Below, piece by piece: positions 20,919 through 29,167 of a stretch of 64,000 bases of DNA (within the stretch, counting starts at the first letter, position 1; every line of letters begins with the position of its first letter). Below the pieces are notes generated by a model. It was not told the DNA's origin, did not search any database, and saw only the letters and a list, made by a program, of their open reading frames with translations. The DNA is from Bacteroidota bacterium. GTDB lineage: Bacteria; Bacteroidota; Bacteroidia; 2-12-FULL-35-15. A program made the translations under genes and the position numbers. The stretch is from positions 338,945 to 402,944 of the forward strand of contig CANNHN010000003.1 of the NCBI GenBank assembly GCA_947504725.1, read 5' to 3'.

Positions 20919-21473
20919 ATGTCAAGAATAGGTAAATTACCAATCACACTTCCGAAAGGAGTTGAATTCAATGTTTCAGATAAGAACGTTGCAACAGTTA
21001 AAGGTCCTAAAGGAACTTTAACACAAGCTATGGACACAGCAATTACGGTTGCAAACACGGATGGTGTTTTAACTGTAACTCGTGCTACTGAACAAAAACG
21101 TCACAAAGCTATGCATGGCTTATACCGCGCATTATTAGCTTCTATGATTAAAGGAGTTAGTGAAGGATATAAAACAGAGCAAGAATTAGTAGGTGTTGGT
21201 TACCGTGCTGCAAACAAAGGACAAATGTTGGAATTAACTTTAGGTTATTCTCATAACGTGGCTTTTGAATTGCCAATCGAAATTAAAGTAACTACTGCAA
21301 CGGAAAAAGGACAAAATCCTAAAATTATTTTGGAATCTGCTGATAAACAATTGATAGGTGCTGTAGCAGCTAAAATTCGTTCATTACGTAAACCTGAACC
21401 ATATAAAGGAAAAGGTATCAAGTTTACTGGTGAAATATTAAGAAGAAAAGCTGGTAAATCTGCTGGTAAATAA
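20919..21473 (+). CDS. rplF: 50S ribosomal protein uL6
   Basis: A 184-residue L6 with the two-fold repeated alpha/beta domain, near the factor-binding site. MSRIGKLPITLPKGVEFNVS and the C-terminal motif KPEPYKGKGIKFTGEILRRK are diagnostic. Its start is set by AGGAGG 7 nt upstream, 18 nt after rpsH. The following spacer carries TATCGG/CCGATA at 21490-21507. Confidence 0.97.
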   Translation: MSRIGKLPITLPKGVEFNVSDKNVATVKGPKGTLTQAMDTAITVANTDGVLTVTRATEQKRHKAMHGLYRALLASMIKGVSEGYKTEQELVGVGYRAANKGQMLELTLGYSHNVAFELPIEIKVTTATEKGQNPKIILESADKQLIGAVAAKIRSLRKPEPYKGKGIKFTGEILRRKAGKSAGK

Positions 21474-21489
21474 TAAATAAGAATTTAAT

Positions 21490-21507
21490 TATCGGCTCAA
21501 ACCGATA
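21490..21507 (+). promoter_or_regulatory. Hairpin in the rplF-rplR spacer
   Basis: TATCGG ctcaaa CCGATA, a perfect 6-bp stem ending 17 nt before the rplR start, without a T tract. Confidence 0.55.
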
Positions 21508-21524
21508 GAAATAAGTTAAATAAA

Positions 21525-21884
21525 ATGGCTAATAACACAAAAGAATTCAGAAGAAACAGAATTAAACAACGTATCCGTAAAGTAGTTAACGGTGATGCTC
21601 AAAGCCCGCGTTTGTCTGTATTCAGAAGTAATAAAGGTATTTACGTTCAATTAATTGATGATGTTTCTGAAAAAACATTAATCGCTGCATCATCTGCTGA
21701 TAAAGGCATTGCAGATGCTAAAGGAAATAAAATTGACCAAGCGAAAATGGTTGGTAAAGCAATCGCTGAAAAAGCAATTAAAGCTGGTATTTCTTCAGTT
21801 CGTTTTGATAGAAATGGATATTTATATCATGGACGTGTGAAATCATTGGCAGAAGGTGCTCGTGAAGCTGGTTTAAAATTCTAA
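21525..21884 (+). CDS. rplR: 50S ribosomal protein uL18
   Basis: A 119-residue L18, 5S rRNA binding together with L5 and L25. The signature [20 protein letters not shown] and the C-terminal [20 protein letters not shown] are clear. Normal length. The 48-bp spacer that follows holds TCCC ataata GGGA (21897-21910), 22 nt before rpsE. Confidence 0.97.
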   Translation: MANNTKEFRRNRIKQRIRKVVNGDAQSPRLSVFRSNKGIYVQLIDDVSEKTLIAASSADKGIADAKGNKIDQAKMVGKAIAEKAIKAGISSVRFDRNGYLYHGRVKSLAEGAREAGLKF

Positions 21885-21932
21885 TTAAAAATTAAATCCC
21901 ATAATAGGGACTGAATCTAAAAATAACAGATA

Positions 21933-22451
21933 ATGTCAAACGCAAACATTAAAAGAGTAAAGTCAAGTGATATCGAATTAAAAGATAAACTTGTTAGCAT
22001 CCAACGTGTAACGAAAGTTACTAAAGGAGGAAGAAACTTCACGTTTTCAGCTATTGTTGTAGTTGGAAATGAAAAAGGTATTGTTGGTTACGGTTTAGGA
22101 AAAGCAAAAGAAGTTACTGATGCAATTACTAAAGGTATAGATGATGCTAAAAAGAATTTGATCAAAGTTGCAATCGTAAAAGGAACTGTTCCTCACGAAC
22201 AATATGGTAAATTCAGTGGATCTTTGGTGTTTTTAAAACCAGCAGCTCACGGAACAGGTGTTATTGCAGGTGGTGCGATGCGTGCAGTTTTAGAAAGTGT
22301 TGGTGTAACAGATGTATTGGCGAAATCAAAAGGTTCATCAAATCCTCACAACGTTGTTAAAGCAACAATGGATGCATTGATGAAAATGCGTGATGCATCA
22401 ACAGTTGCACAAACTCGTGGCATTTCAATGGAAAAAGTATTTAACGGATAA
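21933..22451 (+). CDS. rpsE: 30S ribosomal protein uS5
   Basis: A 172-residue S5, part of the accuracy centre and mRNA entry helicase. The N-terminal dsRBD-like part ([20 protein letters not shown], then [18 protein letters not shown]) and the C-terminal [20 protein letters not shown] with [16 protein letters not shown] are typical. Followed by rpmD after 46 bp. Confidence 0.97.
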   Translation: MSNANIKRVKSSDIELKDKLVSIQRVTKVTKGGRNFTFSAIVVVGNEKGIVGYGLGKAKEVTDAITKGIDDAKKNLIKVAIVKGTVPHEQYGKFSGSLVFLKPAAHGTGVIAGGAMRAVLESVGVTDVLAKSKGSSNPHNVVKATMDALMKMRDASTVAQTRGISMEKVFNG

Positions 22452-22497
22452 TTTAATTTTAGATTTCTAAAATTCAATAAGTCAAAAAATAAAAACA

Positions 22498-22674
22498 ATG
22501 GCAACAATTAAAATTAAACAGATAAAAAGCGGAATTGGACAAACAGTTCGTCAAAAGCGTACTTTACAAGCTTTAGGTTTTATCAAATTGCACCAAACAA
22601 TTGAAAAGGAAGCAACTCCTCAGATTCTTGGAATGGTAAAAAAGGTAGCTCATTTGCTAGTTGAAGTAAAATAA
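22498..22674 (+). CDS. rpmD: 50S ribosomal protein uL30
   Basis: A 58-residue protein (ATG at 22498, TAA at 22672). It reads MATIKIKQIKSGIGQTVRQK and continues RTLQALGFIKLHQT, with GMVKKVAHLLVEVK at the end, an unmistakable L30. It binds 23S rRNA domain II as a ferredoxin-like fold. It sits in the standard S5-L30-L15 order, which confirms it in spite of the short length. Confidence 0.96.
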   Translation: MATIKIKQIKSGIGQTVRQKRTLQALGFIKLHQTIEKEATPQILGMVKKVAHLLVEVK

Positions 22675-22761
22675 AAATTAGAGAAGTATTGAAAATAGTG
22701 AAATAAAAAATTGTAAAATTTTTAAACCGCTAAATTCTTCAAATCAATAAAAATAAAAGAA

Positions 22762-23229
22762 ATGAATTTAAGTAATTTAACACCAGCAGAAGGTTCTGTA
22801 AAAAACGCAAAAAAGCGTATTGGTAGAGGACAAGGATCAGGTAAAGGTGGAACTTCAACAAAAGGTCACAAGGGTGCTCAATCACGTTCAGGATACTCTG
22901 CAAAAAGAGGTTTTGAAGGAGGTCAAATGCCATTGCAAAGACGTGTTCCTAAATTTGGATTCAAAAACATTAACCGTGTTGAATATCGTGGAATTAACTT
23001 AGATGTTATCCAAGGTTTAGTTGATAACAATAAAGTGACTACAATTGATTTAGCTTTCTTGATTTCAAAAGGATTAGCTCACAAAAATGACAAAGTTAAA
23101 ATACTTGGTCGTGGTGAATTAAAATCAAAAGTAGATGTTTCTGTTCATGCATTTTCTGCAGCAGCAAAAACGGCAATTGAAGCAACTGGTGGATCAGCTG
23201 TTTCTGTTGAAAAAGTTGCTAAAGCATAA
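22762..23229 (+). CDS. rplO: 50S ribosomal protein uL15
   Basis: A 155-residue L15, an early assembly protein. The Gly/Lys/Arg-rich N-terminal extension that threads into rRNA is visible (GRGQGSGKGGTSTKGHKGAQ, then RGFEGGQMPLQRRVPKFGF). Length is normal. The 87-bp spacer before it is AT-rich without clear structure. secY begins 22 bp after the stop, the usual spc arrangement. Confidence 0.96.
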   Translation: MNLSNLTPAEGSVKNAKKRIGRGQGSGKGGTSTKGHKGAQSRSGYSAKRGFEGGQMPLQRRVPKFGFKNINRVEYRGINLDVIQGLVDNNKVTTIDLAFLISKGLAHKNDKVKILGRGELKSKVDVSVHAFSAAAKTAIEATGGSAVSVEKVAKA

Positions 23230-23251
23230 TTAAACACAGTAATACTGTTTT

Positions 23252-24598
23252 ATGAAAAATTTTATAAATACATTAAAAAACATTTGGAAAATCGAAGAAT
23301 TACGAGGTCGTATTTTAATGACTCTTGGTTTGATTTTGGTTTACCGTTTGGGTTCATATGTTGTTCTTCCGGGAGTTAATGCACAAGCACTTTCTGACGC
23401 AAGTCAAACATCAAATGAAGGAATTATAGGATTGATAAATATTTTTGCAGGTGGCGCTTTTTCTCGTGCATCTGTTTTTGGGTTGGGTATTATGCCTTAT
23501 ATCTCTGCTTCTATCGTAGTTCAGTTGTTAGGAATGGCGTTGCCTTATTTCAGAAAATTACAAATGTCAGGTGAAAGCGGACGTAAAAAAATAAATCAAA
23601 TTACTCGTTTTTTAACGGTTGCAATTACTTTGATGCAAGCACCAGGTTATATTGCAACTCAAATTACAAATAAAGCAGGCGTTGTTGCTGATCCAAGTTT
23701 TGGTTGGATGGCACAATCTATTTTAATCTTAATCACAGGAACTATGTTCGTGATGTGGTTAGGTGAAAAAATTACTGATAAAGGAATTGGAAATGGTATT
23801 TCATTAATCATTATGATTGGTATTATCGCTCGTTTACCAGAATCATTTTTGCAAGAATTCGCAAATCGCTTAGGCGGTGAAGGTGGAGGCGGAGGATTAA
23901 TTATGTTGTTAATCGAGATCGTTCTTTTATTATTAATTATTGTTGGAACAATCATGTTAGTTCAAGGTACTCGAAAAATTCCAGTTCAATATGCTAAGAA
24001 AATTGTTGGAAGCAAACAATATGGTGGTACTCGTCAGTATATTCCTTTAAAAGTGAACGCTGCAGGTGTTATGCCAATCATTTTTGCTCAAGCAATTATG
24101 TTTATTCCTATTACAATTATATCTTATACTCAATCGGAGTCGTTAACTGGCGTATTGGGTGCTTTGTCTAATCACAATGGTTTTTGGTATAATTTAGTTT
24201 TTGCTTTGTTAATTATTGTTTTCACATATTTCTATACTGCAATTACTGTTAATCCAAATCAAATGGCAGAAGATATGAAACGTAATGGTGGATTTGTACC
24301 AGGAGTAGTTCCGGGTAAAAAAACTGCTGAGTTTATTGATGCTGTAATGTCACGCATTACATTGCCTGGTTCAATTTTGTTAGCATTTGTAGCTATTTTG
24401 CCAGCCTTTGCATATTTAATGAATGTTGATGCTGGATTCGCACAGTTTTTTGGTGGAACATCGTTGTTGATTTTGGTAGGTGTTGTTTTGGACACATTGC
24501 AACAAATTGAAAGTCATTTATTGATGCGTCATTATGATGGATTAATGCAAAATGGAAGAATAAAAGGTCGTTCATCAATGAGTATGACCACATCTTAA
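23252..24598 (+). CDS. secY: Protein translocase subunit SecY
   Basis: A 448-residue integral membrane protein with ten predicted helices, the channel of the Sec translocon. MTLGLILVYRLGSYVVLPGV, GIMPYISASIVVQLLG, GNGISLIIMIGI, RKIPVQYAKK and AEDMKRNGGFVPGVVPGKKT are the standard conserved segments, including the plug-side and cytosolic C5 loop residues. All Sec-dependent and T9SS-exported proteins in this window need it. Compared with Escherichia coli SecY it has a longer Gly-rich loop (GGEGGGGGLIM). map follows after 24 bp. Confidence 0.97.
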   Translation: MKNFINTLKNIWKIEELRGRILMTLGLILVYRLGSYVVLPGVNAQALSDASQTSNEGIIGLINIFAGGAFSRASVFGLGIMPYISASIVVQLLGMALPYFRKLQMSGESGRKKINQITRFLTVAITLMQAPGYIATQITNKAGVVADPSFGWMAQSILILITGTMFVMWLGEKITDKGIGNGISLIIMIGIIARLPESFLQEFANRLGGEGGGGGLIMLLIEIVLLLLIIVGTIMLVQGTRKIPVQYAKKIVGSKQYGGTRQYIPLKVNAAGVMPIIFAQAIMFIPITIISYTQSESLTGVLGALSNHNGFWYNLVFALLIIVFTYFYTAITVNPNQMAEDMKRNGGFVPGVVPGKKTAEFIDAVMSRITLPGSILLAFVAILPAFAYLMNVDAGFAQFFGGTSLLILVGVVLDTLQQIESHLLMRHYDGLMQNGRIKGRSSMSMTTS

Positions 24599-24622
24599 TA
24601 CTAAGTAGAAGGGAAGGATTAC

Positions 24623-25408
24623 GTGAAAGGATTGTATTATAAGACGAAAGAAGAGATTGAATTAATAAGAGAAAGTTCTTTACTTGTTGGAAAAACTTTA
24701 GCCGAAGTTGCAAAAGTTATTAAACCCGGAATCACTACATTATCCTTGGATAAGGTAGCTTACGAGTTTATTAAGGATAACAAAGCAATTCCCGCTTTTT
24801 TGAATTACAGCGGTTTCCCAAACTCATTATGCATTTCAGTAAATGCACAAGTGGTTCACGGAATACCTGGAAAGTATGAATTAAAAGATGGTGATGTTGT
24901 TTCTGTTGATTGTGGAGTCATAAAAAATAAATTTTTTGGTGACTCAGCTTACACCTTTGCAATTGGAGAAGTAAAGCCTGAAATTTTGAACCTTCTAAAG
25001 GTTACAAAAGAAAGTCTTTATAAGGCAATTGAAGTATCAATAGTTGGAAAACGATTAGGTGATATTGGTGATGCAGTTCAAGCTTATGCCGAACAAAATG
25101 GATTTTCTGTTGTAAGAGAATTAGTTGGACACGGTATTGGTCAGAATCTTCACGAATCGCCAGAAGTGCCTAATTATGGTAAAAAAGGCACAGGTTTGAA
25201 ATTGCAAGAAGGCTTAGTGATTGCAATTGAACCGATGATTAATTTTGGAAAAAAAGCAATTAGAACGGATAGTGATGGATGGACGATAACAACAGCTGAT
25301 ATGTTACCTTCAGCTCATTTTGAACATACAATTGCAATAGGAAAAAATAAAGCAGATATTTTATCAAGCTTTGAATATATTGAAGAAGTATTAAAGAGTA
25401 AAAAATAA
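24623..25408 (+). CDS. map: Type I methionine aminopeptidase
   Basis: A 261-residue MetAP that removes the initiator Met. Start is GTG at 24623, preceded by GGGAAGGA (24611-24618); no ATG is available nearby. Metal-binding motifs are present: DCGVIKN with FFGDSAYTF (two Asp), [10 protein letters not shown] (His), IEPMINFG (Glu) and HFEHTIAIG (Glu). The short N-terminus without SH3 or zinc-finger extension fits type I. It sits between secY and infA, the common Gram-positive and Bacteroidota order. Confidence 0.95.
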   Translation: MKGLYYKTKEEIELIRESSLLVGKTLAEVAKVIKPGITTLSLDKVAYEFIKDNKAIPAFLNYSGFPNSLCISVNAQVVHGIPGKYELKDGDVVSVDCGVIKNKFFGDSAYTFAIGEVKPEILNLLKVTKESLYKAIEVSIVGKRLGDIGDAVQAYAEQNGFSVVRELVGHGIGQNLHESPEVPNYGKKGTGLKLQEGLVIAIEPMINFGKKAIRTDSDGWTITTADMLPSAHFEHTIAIGKNKADILSSFEYIEEVLKSKK

Positions 25409-25430
25409 AAGATTAGGTTTTAAAAAGAGT

Positions 25431-25649
25431 ATGGCTAAACAAGCATCAATTGAGCAAGATGGAACAATTTTAGAAGCATTGTCAAATGCGATGTTTCGTG
25501 TTGAGCTTGAAAATGGACATGTGATTACAGCTCATATTTCAGGAAAAATGCGAATGCATTATATTAAAATTTTAACAGGTGATAAAGTGAAAATTGAAAT
25601 GTCGCCATACGATTTAACAAAAGGAAGAATTTCTTACAGGTACAAATAA
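25431..25649 (+). CDS. infA: Translation initiation factor IF-1
   Basis: A 72-residue OB-fold protein, same length as Escherichia coli IF-1. It binds the 30S A site with IF-2 and IF-3. [40 protein letters not shown] and [14 protein letters not shown] match the family along the full length. Located between map and rpmJ, 22 bp after map. Confidence 0.97.
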   Translation: MAKQASIEQDGTILEALSNAMFRVELENGHVITAHISGKMRMHYIKILTGDKVKIEMSPYDLTKGRISYRYK

Positions 25650-25660
25650 AAAATAGTAAA

Positions 25661-25777
25661 ATGAAAGTTAGAACATCAATTAAGAAAAGAAGTGTTGACT
25701 GCAAAATTGTTCGCAGAAAGGGCGTTTTGTATGTAATCAACAAAAAAAATCCAAAGTTTAAACAAAGACAAGGATAA
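25661..25777 (+). CDS. rpmJ: 50S ribosomal protein bL36 (zinc-free form)
   Basis: A 38-residue L36: [20 protein letters not shown] followed by [18 protein letters not shown]. The Cys3His zinc site of the classical form is lost; only the Cys at residue 14 remains, and the other ligand positions are Ser, Asn and Lys or Phe. Such C-minus L36 proteins are common in Bacteroidota. Starts 11 bp after infA. Confidence 0.96.
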   Translation: MKVRTSIKKRSVDCKIVRRKGVLYVINKKNPKFKQRQG

Positions 25778-25783
25778 AAATAA

Positions 25784-25844
25784 GTTCAAAGTTCAAAGTT
25801 GAAAAGTTGGATTACCTAAGACTTTAAATTTTAAACTTTCAAAC
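25784..25844 (+). repeat. Dispersed intergenic repeat with imperfect inverted arms (rpmJ-rpsM)
   Basis: A tandem GTTCAAAGTTCAAAGTTGAAA on the left and ACTTTAAATTTTAAACTTTC on the right form an imperfect inverted repeat around ATTACCTAAG. AAAGTTCAAAGTT-type strings recur in intergenic DNA of many Bacteroidota, which suggests a mobile or slippage-derived element. It ends 18 nt before rpsM. Confidence 0.5.
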
Positions 25845-25862
25845 ATTAAACTAAAAAATAAA

Positions 25863-26240
25863 ATGGCTAGAATTGCAGGTATTGACTTACCAAACAACAA
25901 AAGAGGAGAAATCGGTTTAACATATATTTATGGAATCGGTAGAAGTACTGCTCAAAAAGTATTAACAGAAGCTGGTATCGATTGGAACACAAAAGTTCAG
26001 GATTGGAATGATGATCAGTTAACTGCTATTCGTACGATCCTTACAGATAAATATAAATTAGAAGGTTCTTTGCGTTCTGAAATTCAGTTGAATATCAAAC
26101 GCTTAATGGATATTGGTGCTTACAGAGGAATCCGTCACCGTGTTGGTTTACCTGTTCGTGGACAAACAACTAAAAATAACGCACGTACTAGAAAAGGTAA
26201 GCGTAAAACAGTTGCAAACAAGAAAAAAGTAACTAAATAA
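25863..26240 (+). CDS. rpsM: 30S ribosomal protein uS13
   Basis: A 125-residue S13, top of the 30S head with contacts to L5 and P-site t[36 protein letters not shown] and [20 protein letters not shown] are diagnostic; the basic C-terminal tail that reaches the P site is present. First gene of the alpha segment. A 76-bp spacer with two hairpins follows. Confidence 0.97.
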   Translation: MARIAGIDLPNNKRGEIGLTYIYGIGRSTAQKVLTEAGIDWNTKVQDWNDDQLTAIRTILTDKYKLEGSLRSEIQLNIKRLMDIGAYRGIRHRVGLPVRGQTTKNNARTRKGKRKTVANKKKVTK

Positions 26241-26248
26241 TAATCTTG

Positions 26249-26295
26249 CCGTCAGTTTAAACTGATGGACATAAAACGGTCAGCGTTACAGCTGA
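26249..26295 (+). promoter_or_regulatory. Tandem hairpins in the rpsM-rpsK spacer
   Basis: CCGTCAGT ttaa ACTGATGG (26249-26268, 8 bp with one G-U pair) and TCAGC gttaca GCTGA (26280-26295). Both contain GTCAG on the left and CTGA on the right, so they look like two versions of one structure. No T tract. The second ends 21 nt before rpsK. A protein-binding site (for example for S4 or S11) is a guess. Confidence 0.55.
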
Positions 26296-26316
26296 TGATC
26301 ATATAAATAAAAAAAA

Positions 26317-26727
26317 ATGGCTAAAACAAACCAAACAACAACTACTACAAAAGCTGCGGCTAAGAAAAGAGTTGTAAAAGTAGATGCAATTGGCGAAGCG
26401 CATATCAATGCTACCTTCAACAATATCATCATTTCATTAACGAACCTAAGCGGACAAGTTATTTCTTGGTCAAGTGCTGGTAAAATGGGTTTTCGTGGTT
26501 CTAAGAAAAACACTCCTTATGCTGCTCAATTAGCTGCACAAGATTGTGCTAAAGTTGCTCATGACAATGGCTTGAGAAAAGTAAAAGTTTTTGTAAAAGG
26601 ACCAGGTGCAGGTCGCGAATCTGCAATTCGTACTTTGGCAGGTGCTGGAATCGAAGTGACTGAAATTATGGACATTACTCCAATTCCTCACAACGGTTGT
26701 CGTCCTCCAAAACGTAGAAGAGTTTAA
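26317..26727 (+). CDS. rpsK: 30S ribosomal protein uS11
   Basis: A 136-residue S11 of the 30S platform near the Shine-Dalgarno duplex. [39 protein letters not shown] and [17 protein letters not shown] at the C-terminus are unmistakable. A Thr/Lys/Ala-rich N-terminal extension of about 20 residues precedes the core. Normal alpha operon position. Confidence 0.97.
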   Translation: MAKTNQTTTTTKAAAKKRVVKVDAIGEAHINATFNNIIISLTNLSGQVISWSSAGKMGFRGSKKNTPYAAQLAAQDCAKVAHDNGLRKVKVFVKGPGAGRESAIRTLAGAGIEVTEIMDITPIPHNGCRPPKRRRV

Positions 26728-26807
26728 TCTTTAGTTTAAAGAGGATTGTGAAGAAGTCAAAAGACTTTTAAAAAATAATATTAGAATATAAAAAATAAAA
26801 AAATACA

Positions 26808-27413
26808 ATGGCAAGATACATCGGCCCCAAGTCACGAATAGCAAGAAAATTTAAAGAGCCAATTTTTGGACCTGATAAAGTTTTAGAAAAAAAGAACTAC
26901 CCTCCGGGACAACATGGTTTGTCTAAGAAGCGTTCAAAACAATCAGAATACGCAGTTCAGTTACAAGAGAAACAAAAAGCAAAATATACTTACGGTATTT
27001 TAGAGCGTCAATTCTGGAAAATTTATACAATGGCTCAACGTGCACATGGTGTTACAGGTGAGGTATTGTTACAATTAATCGAATCTCGTATCGATAATGT
27101 AGTTTATCGTATGGGTATTGCTCCTACACGTAGTGGTGCTCGCCAATTGGTTGGTCACCGTCACATTACTGTGAACGGAAACGTAATGAACATTCCTTCT
27201 TATATATTAAAACCAGGTGATATTGTTGCAGTTCGCGAACGTTCAAAAACGTTAGAAGTAATCAATAACAGTGTTGCTGGTGCTACTAATGCTTATCCTT
27301 GGATGGATTTTGATAAAACTTCAATGACAGGAAAATTCATTTCTGTTCCTGAAAGAGTTCAAATTCCAGAAAACATCAAAGAACAACTTATTGTCGAGTT
27401 GTACTCTAAATAA
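26808..27413 (+). CDS. rpsD: 30S ribosomal protein uS4 (zinc-free form)
   Basis: A 201-residue S4, primary 16S-binding protein and, in other bacteria, the repressor of the alpha operon. [15 protein letters not shown] and the S4 RNA-binding domain ([33 protein letters not shown]) are present. The N-terminal zinc Cys residues of some S4 proteins are absent. Two spacers in its vicinity carry hairpins (AAGTC aaaa GACTT at 26754-26767 upstream, TGATGC tt GCATCA at 27428-27441 downstream). Confidence 0.97.
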   Translation: MARYIGPKSRIARKFKEPIFGPDKVLEKKNYPPGQHGLSKKRSKQSEYAVQLQEKQKAKYTYGILERQFWKIYTMAQRAHGVTGEVLLQLIESRIDNVVYRMGIAPTRSGARQLVGHRHITVNGNVMNIPSYILKPGDIVAVRERSKTLEVINNSVAGATNAYPWMDFDKTSMTGKFISVPERVQIPENIKEQLIVELYSK

Positions 27414-27488
27414 TAGAGAATTGATAGTGATGCTTGCATCATTTATTAGACAAATTAAAATAGTAATTAACTTAATAAAATATAACAC

Positions 27489-28481
27489 ATGGCAATTTTA
27501 GCTTTTCAAAAACCTGATAAGGTGATTATGATTAACTCTAGTGAAACTGAAGGTCAATTCGAGTTTCGCCCACTAGAGCCTGGTTATGGTATTACTGTTG
27601 GTAATGCTTTACGAAGAATTTTATTGTCATCTTTAGAAGGTCATGCTATCACTACTATCAAAATAGAAGGTGTTGATCACGAATTTTCTACACTTAAAGG
27701 TGTTGCTGAAGATATAACTGAGATTATTTTGAATTTGAAACAAGTACGTTTCAAGAAACAAATTGAAACAACTGATTTCGAAAAAGTAACTGTTACTGTA
27801 ACTGGTAAAACACAGTTAACTGCTGGTGATATCGGTAAATTTACTTCAGGATTCCAAGTATTGAATTCAGATTTAGTTATCTGTAACATGGAACCAAATG
27901 TGAAATTGAAAATCGAATTGACTATTGATAAAGGTCGTGGTTATGTTCCTGCTGAAGAGAACAAACCAGTAAATGCTTCTGCTGGATTAATTCCAATTGA
28001 TTCTATTTACACGCCAATTAAAAATGTTCAATACAGCATCGAAAATTTCCGTGTTGAGCAAAAAACAGATTACGAAAAATTGATTATGAACATCACTACG
28101 GATGGTTCTATTCATCCGAAAGAAGCTTTGAAAGAAGCAGCTAAAATATTAATTCACCACTTCATGTTATTCTCTGATGAGCGTATCACTTTGGATACTG
28201 AAGAAAAAATGGCTACTGAAGAGTTTGATGAAACATCATTACACATGCGTCAGTTGCTTAAAACTAAACTAGTTGATATGGATTTGTCAGTTCGTGCTTT
28301 AAATTGCTTAAAAGCTGCTGATGTTGAAACGTTAGCTGATCTTGTATCATTTGCAAAACACGACTTATTAAAATTCAGAAACTTTGGTAAGAAATCACTT
28401 ACTGAATTGGAAGACTTAGTTGCTAATAAGGGTTTGACTTTTGGAATGAACTTAGCAAAATATAAATTAGATAAAGAATAA
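27489..28481 (+). CDS. rpoA: DNA-directed RNA polymerase subunit alpha
   Basis: A 330-residue RpoA. The N-terminal dimerisation domain ([20 protein letters not shown]) and the C-terminal DNA- and activator-binding domain ([36 protein letters not shown]) are complete. Length equals that of other Bacteroidota RpoA. It is followed by an 82-bp spacer with a repeat/hairpin element and by rplQ, the standard end of the alpha operon. Confidence 0.97.
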   Translation: MAILAFQKPDKVIMINSSETEGQFEFRPLEPGYGITVGNALRRILLSSLEGHAITTIKIEGVDHEFSTLKGVAEDITEIILNLKQVRFKKQIETTDFEKVTVTVTGKTQLTAGDIGKFTSGFQVLNSDLVICNMEPNVKLKIELTIDKGRGYVPAEENKPVNASAGLIPIDSIYTPIKNVQYSIENFRVEQKTDYEKLIMNITTDGSIHPKEALKEAAKILIHHFMLFSDERITLDTEEKMATEEFDETSLHMRQLLKTKLVDMDLSVRALNCLKAADVETLADLVSFAKHDLLKFRNFGKKSLTELEDLVANKGLTFGMNLAKYKLDKE

Positions 28482-28484
28482 ATC

Positions 28485-28533
28485 AATTTGAAAATGTGCT
28501 AATTTGAAAATGTATTAATGTAATTTTCAAATT
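28485..28533 (+). repeat. Tandem 16-bp repeat and hairpin between rpoA and rplQ
   Basis: AATTTGAAAATGTGCT (28485-28500) is followed directly by AATTTGAAAATGTATT (28501-28516), then by the inverted arm ATTTTCAAATT (28523-28533), giving a perfect 11-bp stem with 28501-28511 and an 11-base loop. The AATTTGAAAATGTGCTAATTT string resembles intergenic repeats seen widely in Bacteroidota. It ends 30 nt before rplQ. Confidence 0.65.
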
Positions 28534-28563
28534 TCCAAATTATCGAATTAACAAATTAATAAA

Positions 28564-29058
28564 ATGAGACACGGAGATAAATTAAATAATTTAGGCAGAA
28601 AATCTGCTCATCGTAAGGCGATGTTAGCTAATATGGCTAGTTCATTGATTTTACATAAACGCATCAGCACAACACTTGCTAAAGCTAAGGCTTTGAGAAT
28701 TTATGTAGAGCCTATTTTGACTAGATCAAAAGATGATTCAACACATTCTAGACGTACAGTGTTTGCTTATTTAGGTAACAAAGAAGCTGTGGATATGCTT
28801 TTTAAGGATATATCAACTAAAATTGCTGATCGTCCAGGTGGATACACACGTATCCTTAAGACAGGTGGTCGCTTAGGTGATAATGCTGATATGTGCTTTA
28901 TCGAATTGGTTGACTTCAACGAAAATATGTTGGCAGCAAAAGCTCCTGCAAAAGCGAAGACATCAAGACGTGGTGGAAAAAAGAAATCAACAGACGCAAC
29001 TGCTAAAACAGTTGATAAATCTGAAGAATCAACAGATCACAACACAAAAAGTGAATAA
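28564..29058 (+). CDS. rplQ: 50S ribosomal protein bL17
   Basis: A 164-residue L17. The core [40 protein letters not shown] and [20 protein letters not shown] is standard; about 45 C-terminal residues form a Lys/Ser/Thr-rich tail ([20 protein letters not shown]) not found in Escherichia coli but usual in this phylum. Last gene of the ribosomal superoperon; a strong terminator starts 27 bp later. Confidence 0.97.
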   Translation: MRHGDKLNNLGRKSAHRKAMLANMASSLILHKRISTTLAKAKALRIYVEPILTRSKDDSTHSRRTVFAYLGNKEAVDMLFKDISTKIADRPGGYTRILKTGGRLGDNADMCFIELVDFNENMLAAKAPAKAKTSRRGGKKKSTDATAKTVDKSEESTDHNTKSE

Positions 29059-29084
29059 TTTGTTAACTTAATATTTTCAATCTT

Positions 29085-29119
29085 AAAAAGGATAAAGTAA
29101 TTTTGCTTTATCCTTTTTT
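29085..29119 (+). terminator. Rho-independent terminator ending the ribosomal superoperon
   Basis: AAAAAGGATAAAG / CTTTATCCTTTTT with an 8-base loop and a run of seven T. It closes the rpsL-rplQ transcript. Confidence 0.9.
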
Positions 29120-29167
29120 TATGCACGTACCTCAATAACTCCTCGGAGAATGAGAAAAAGATAAACT

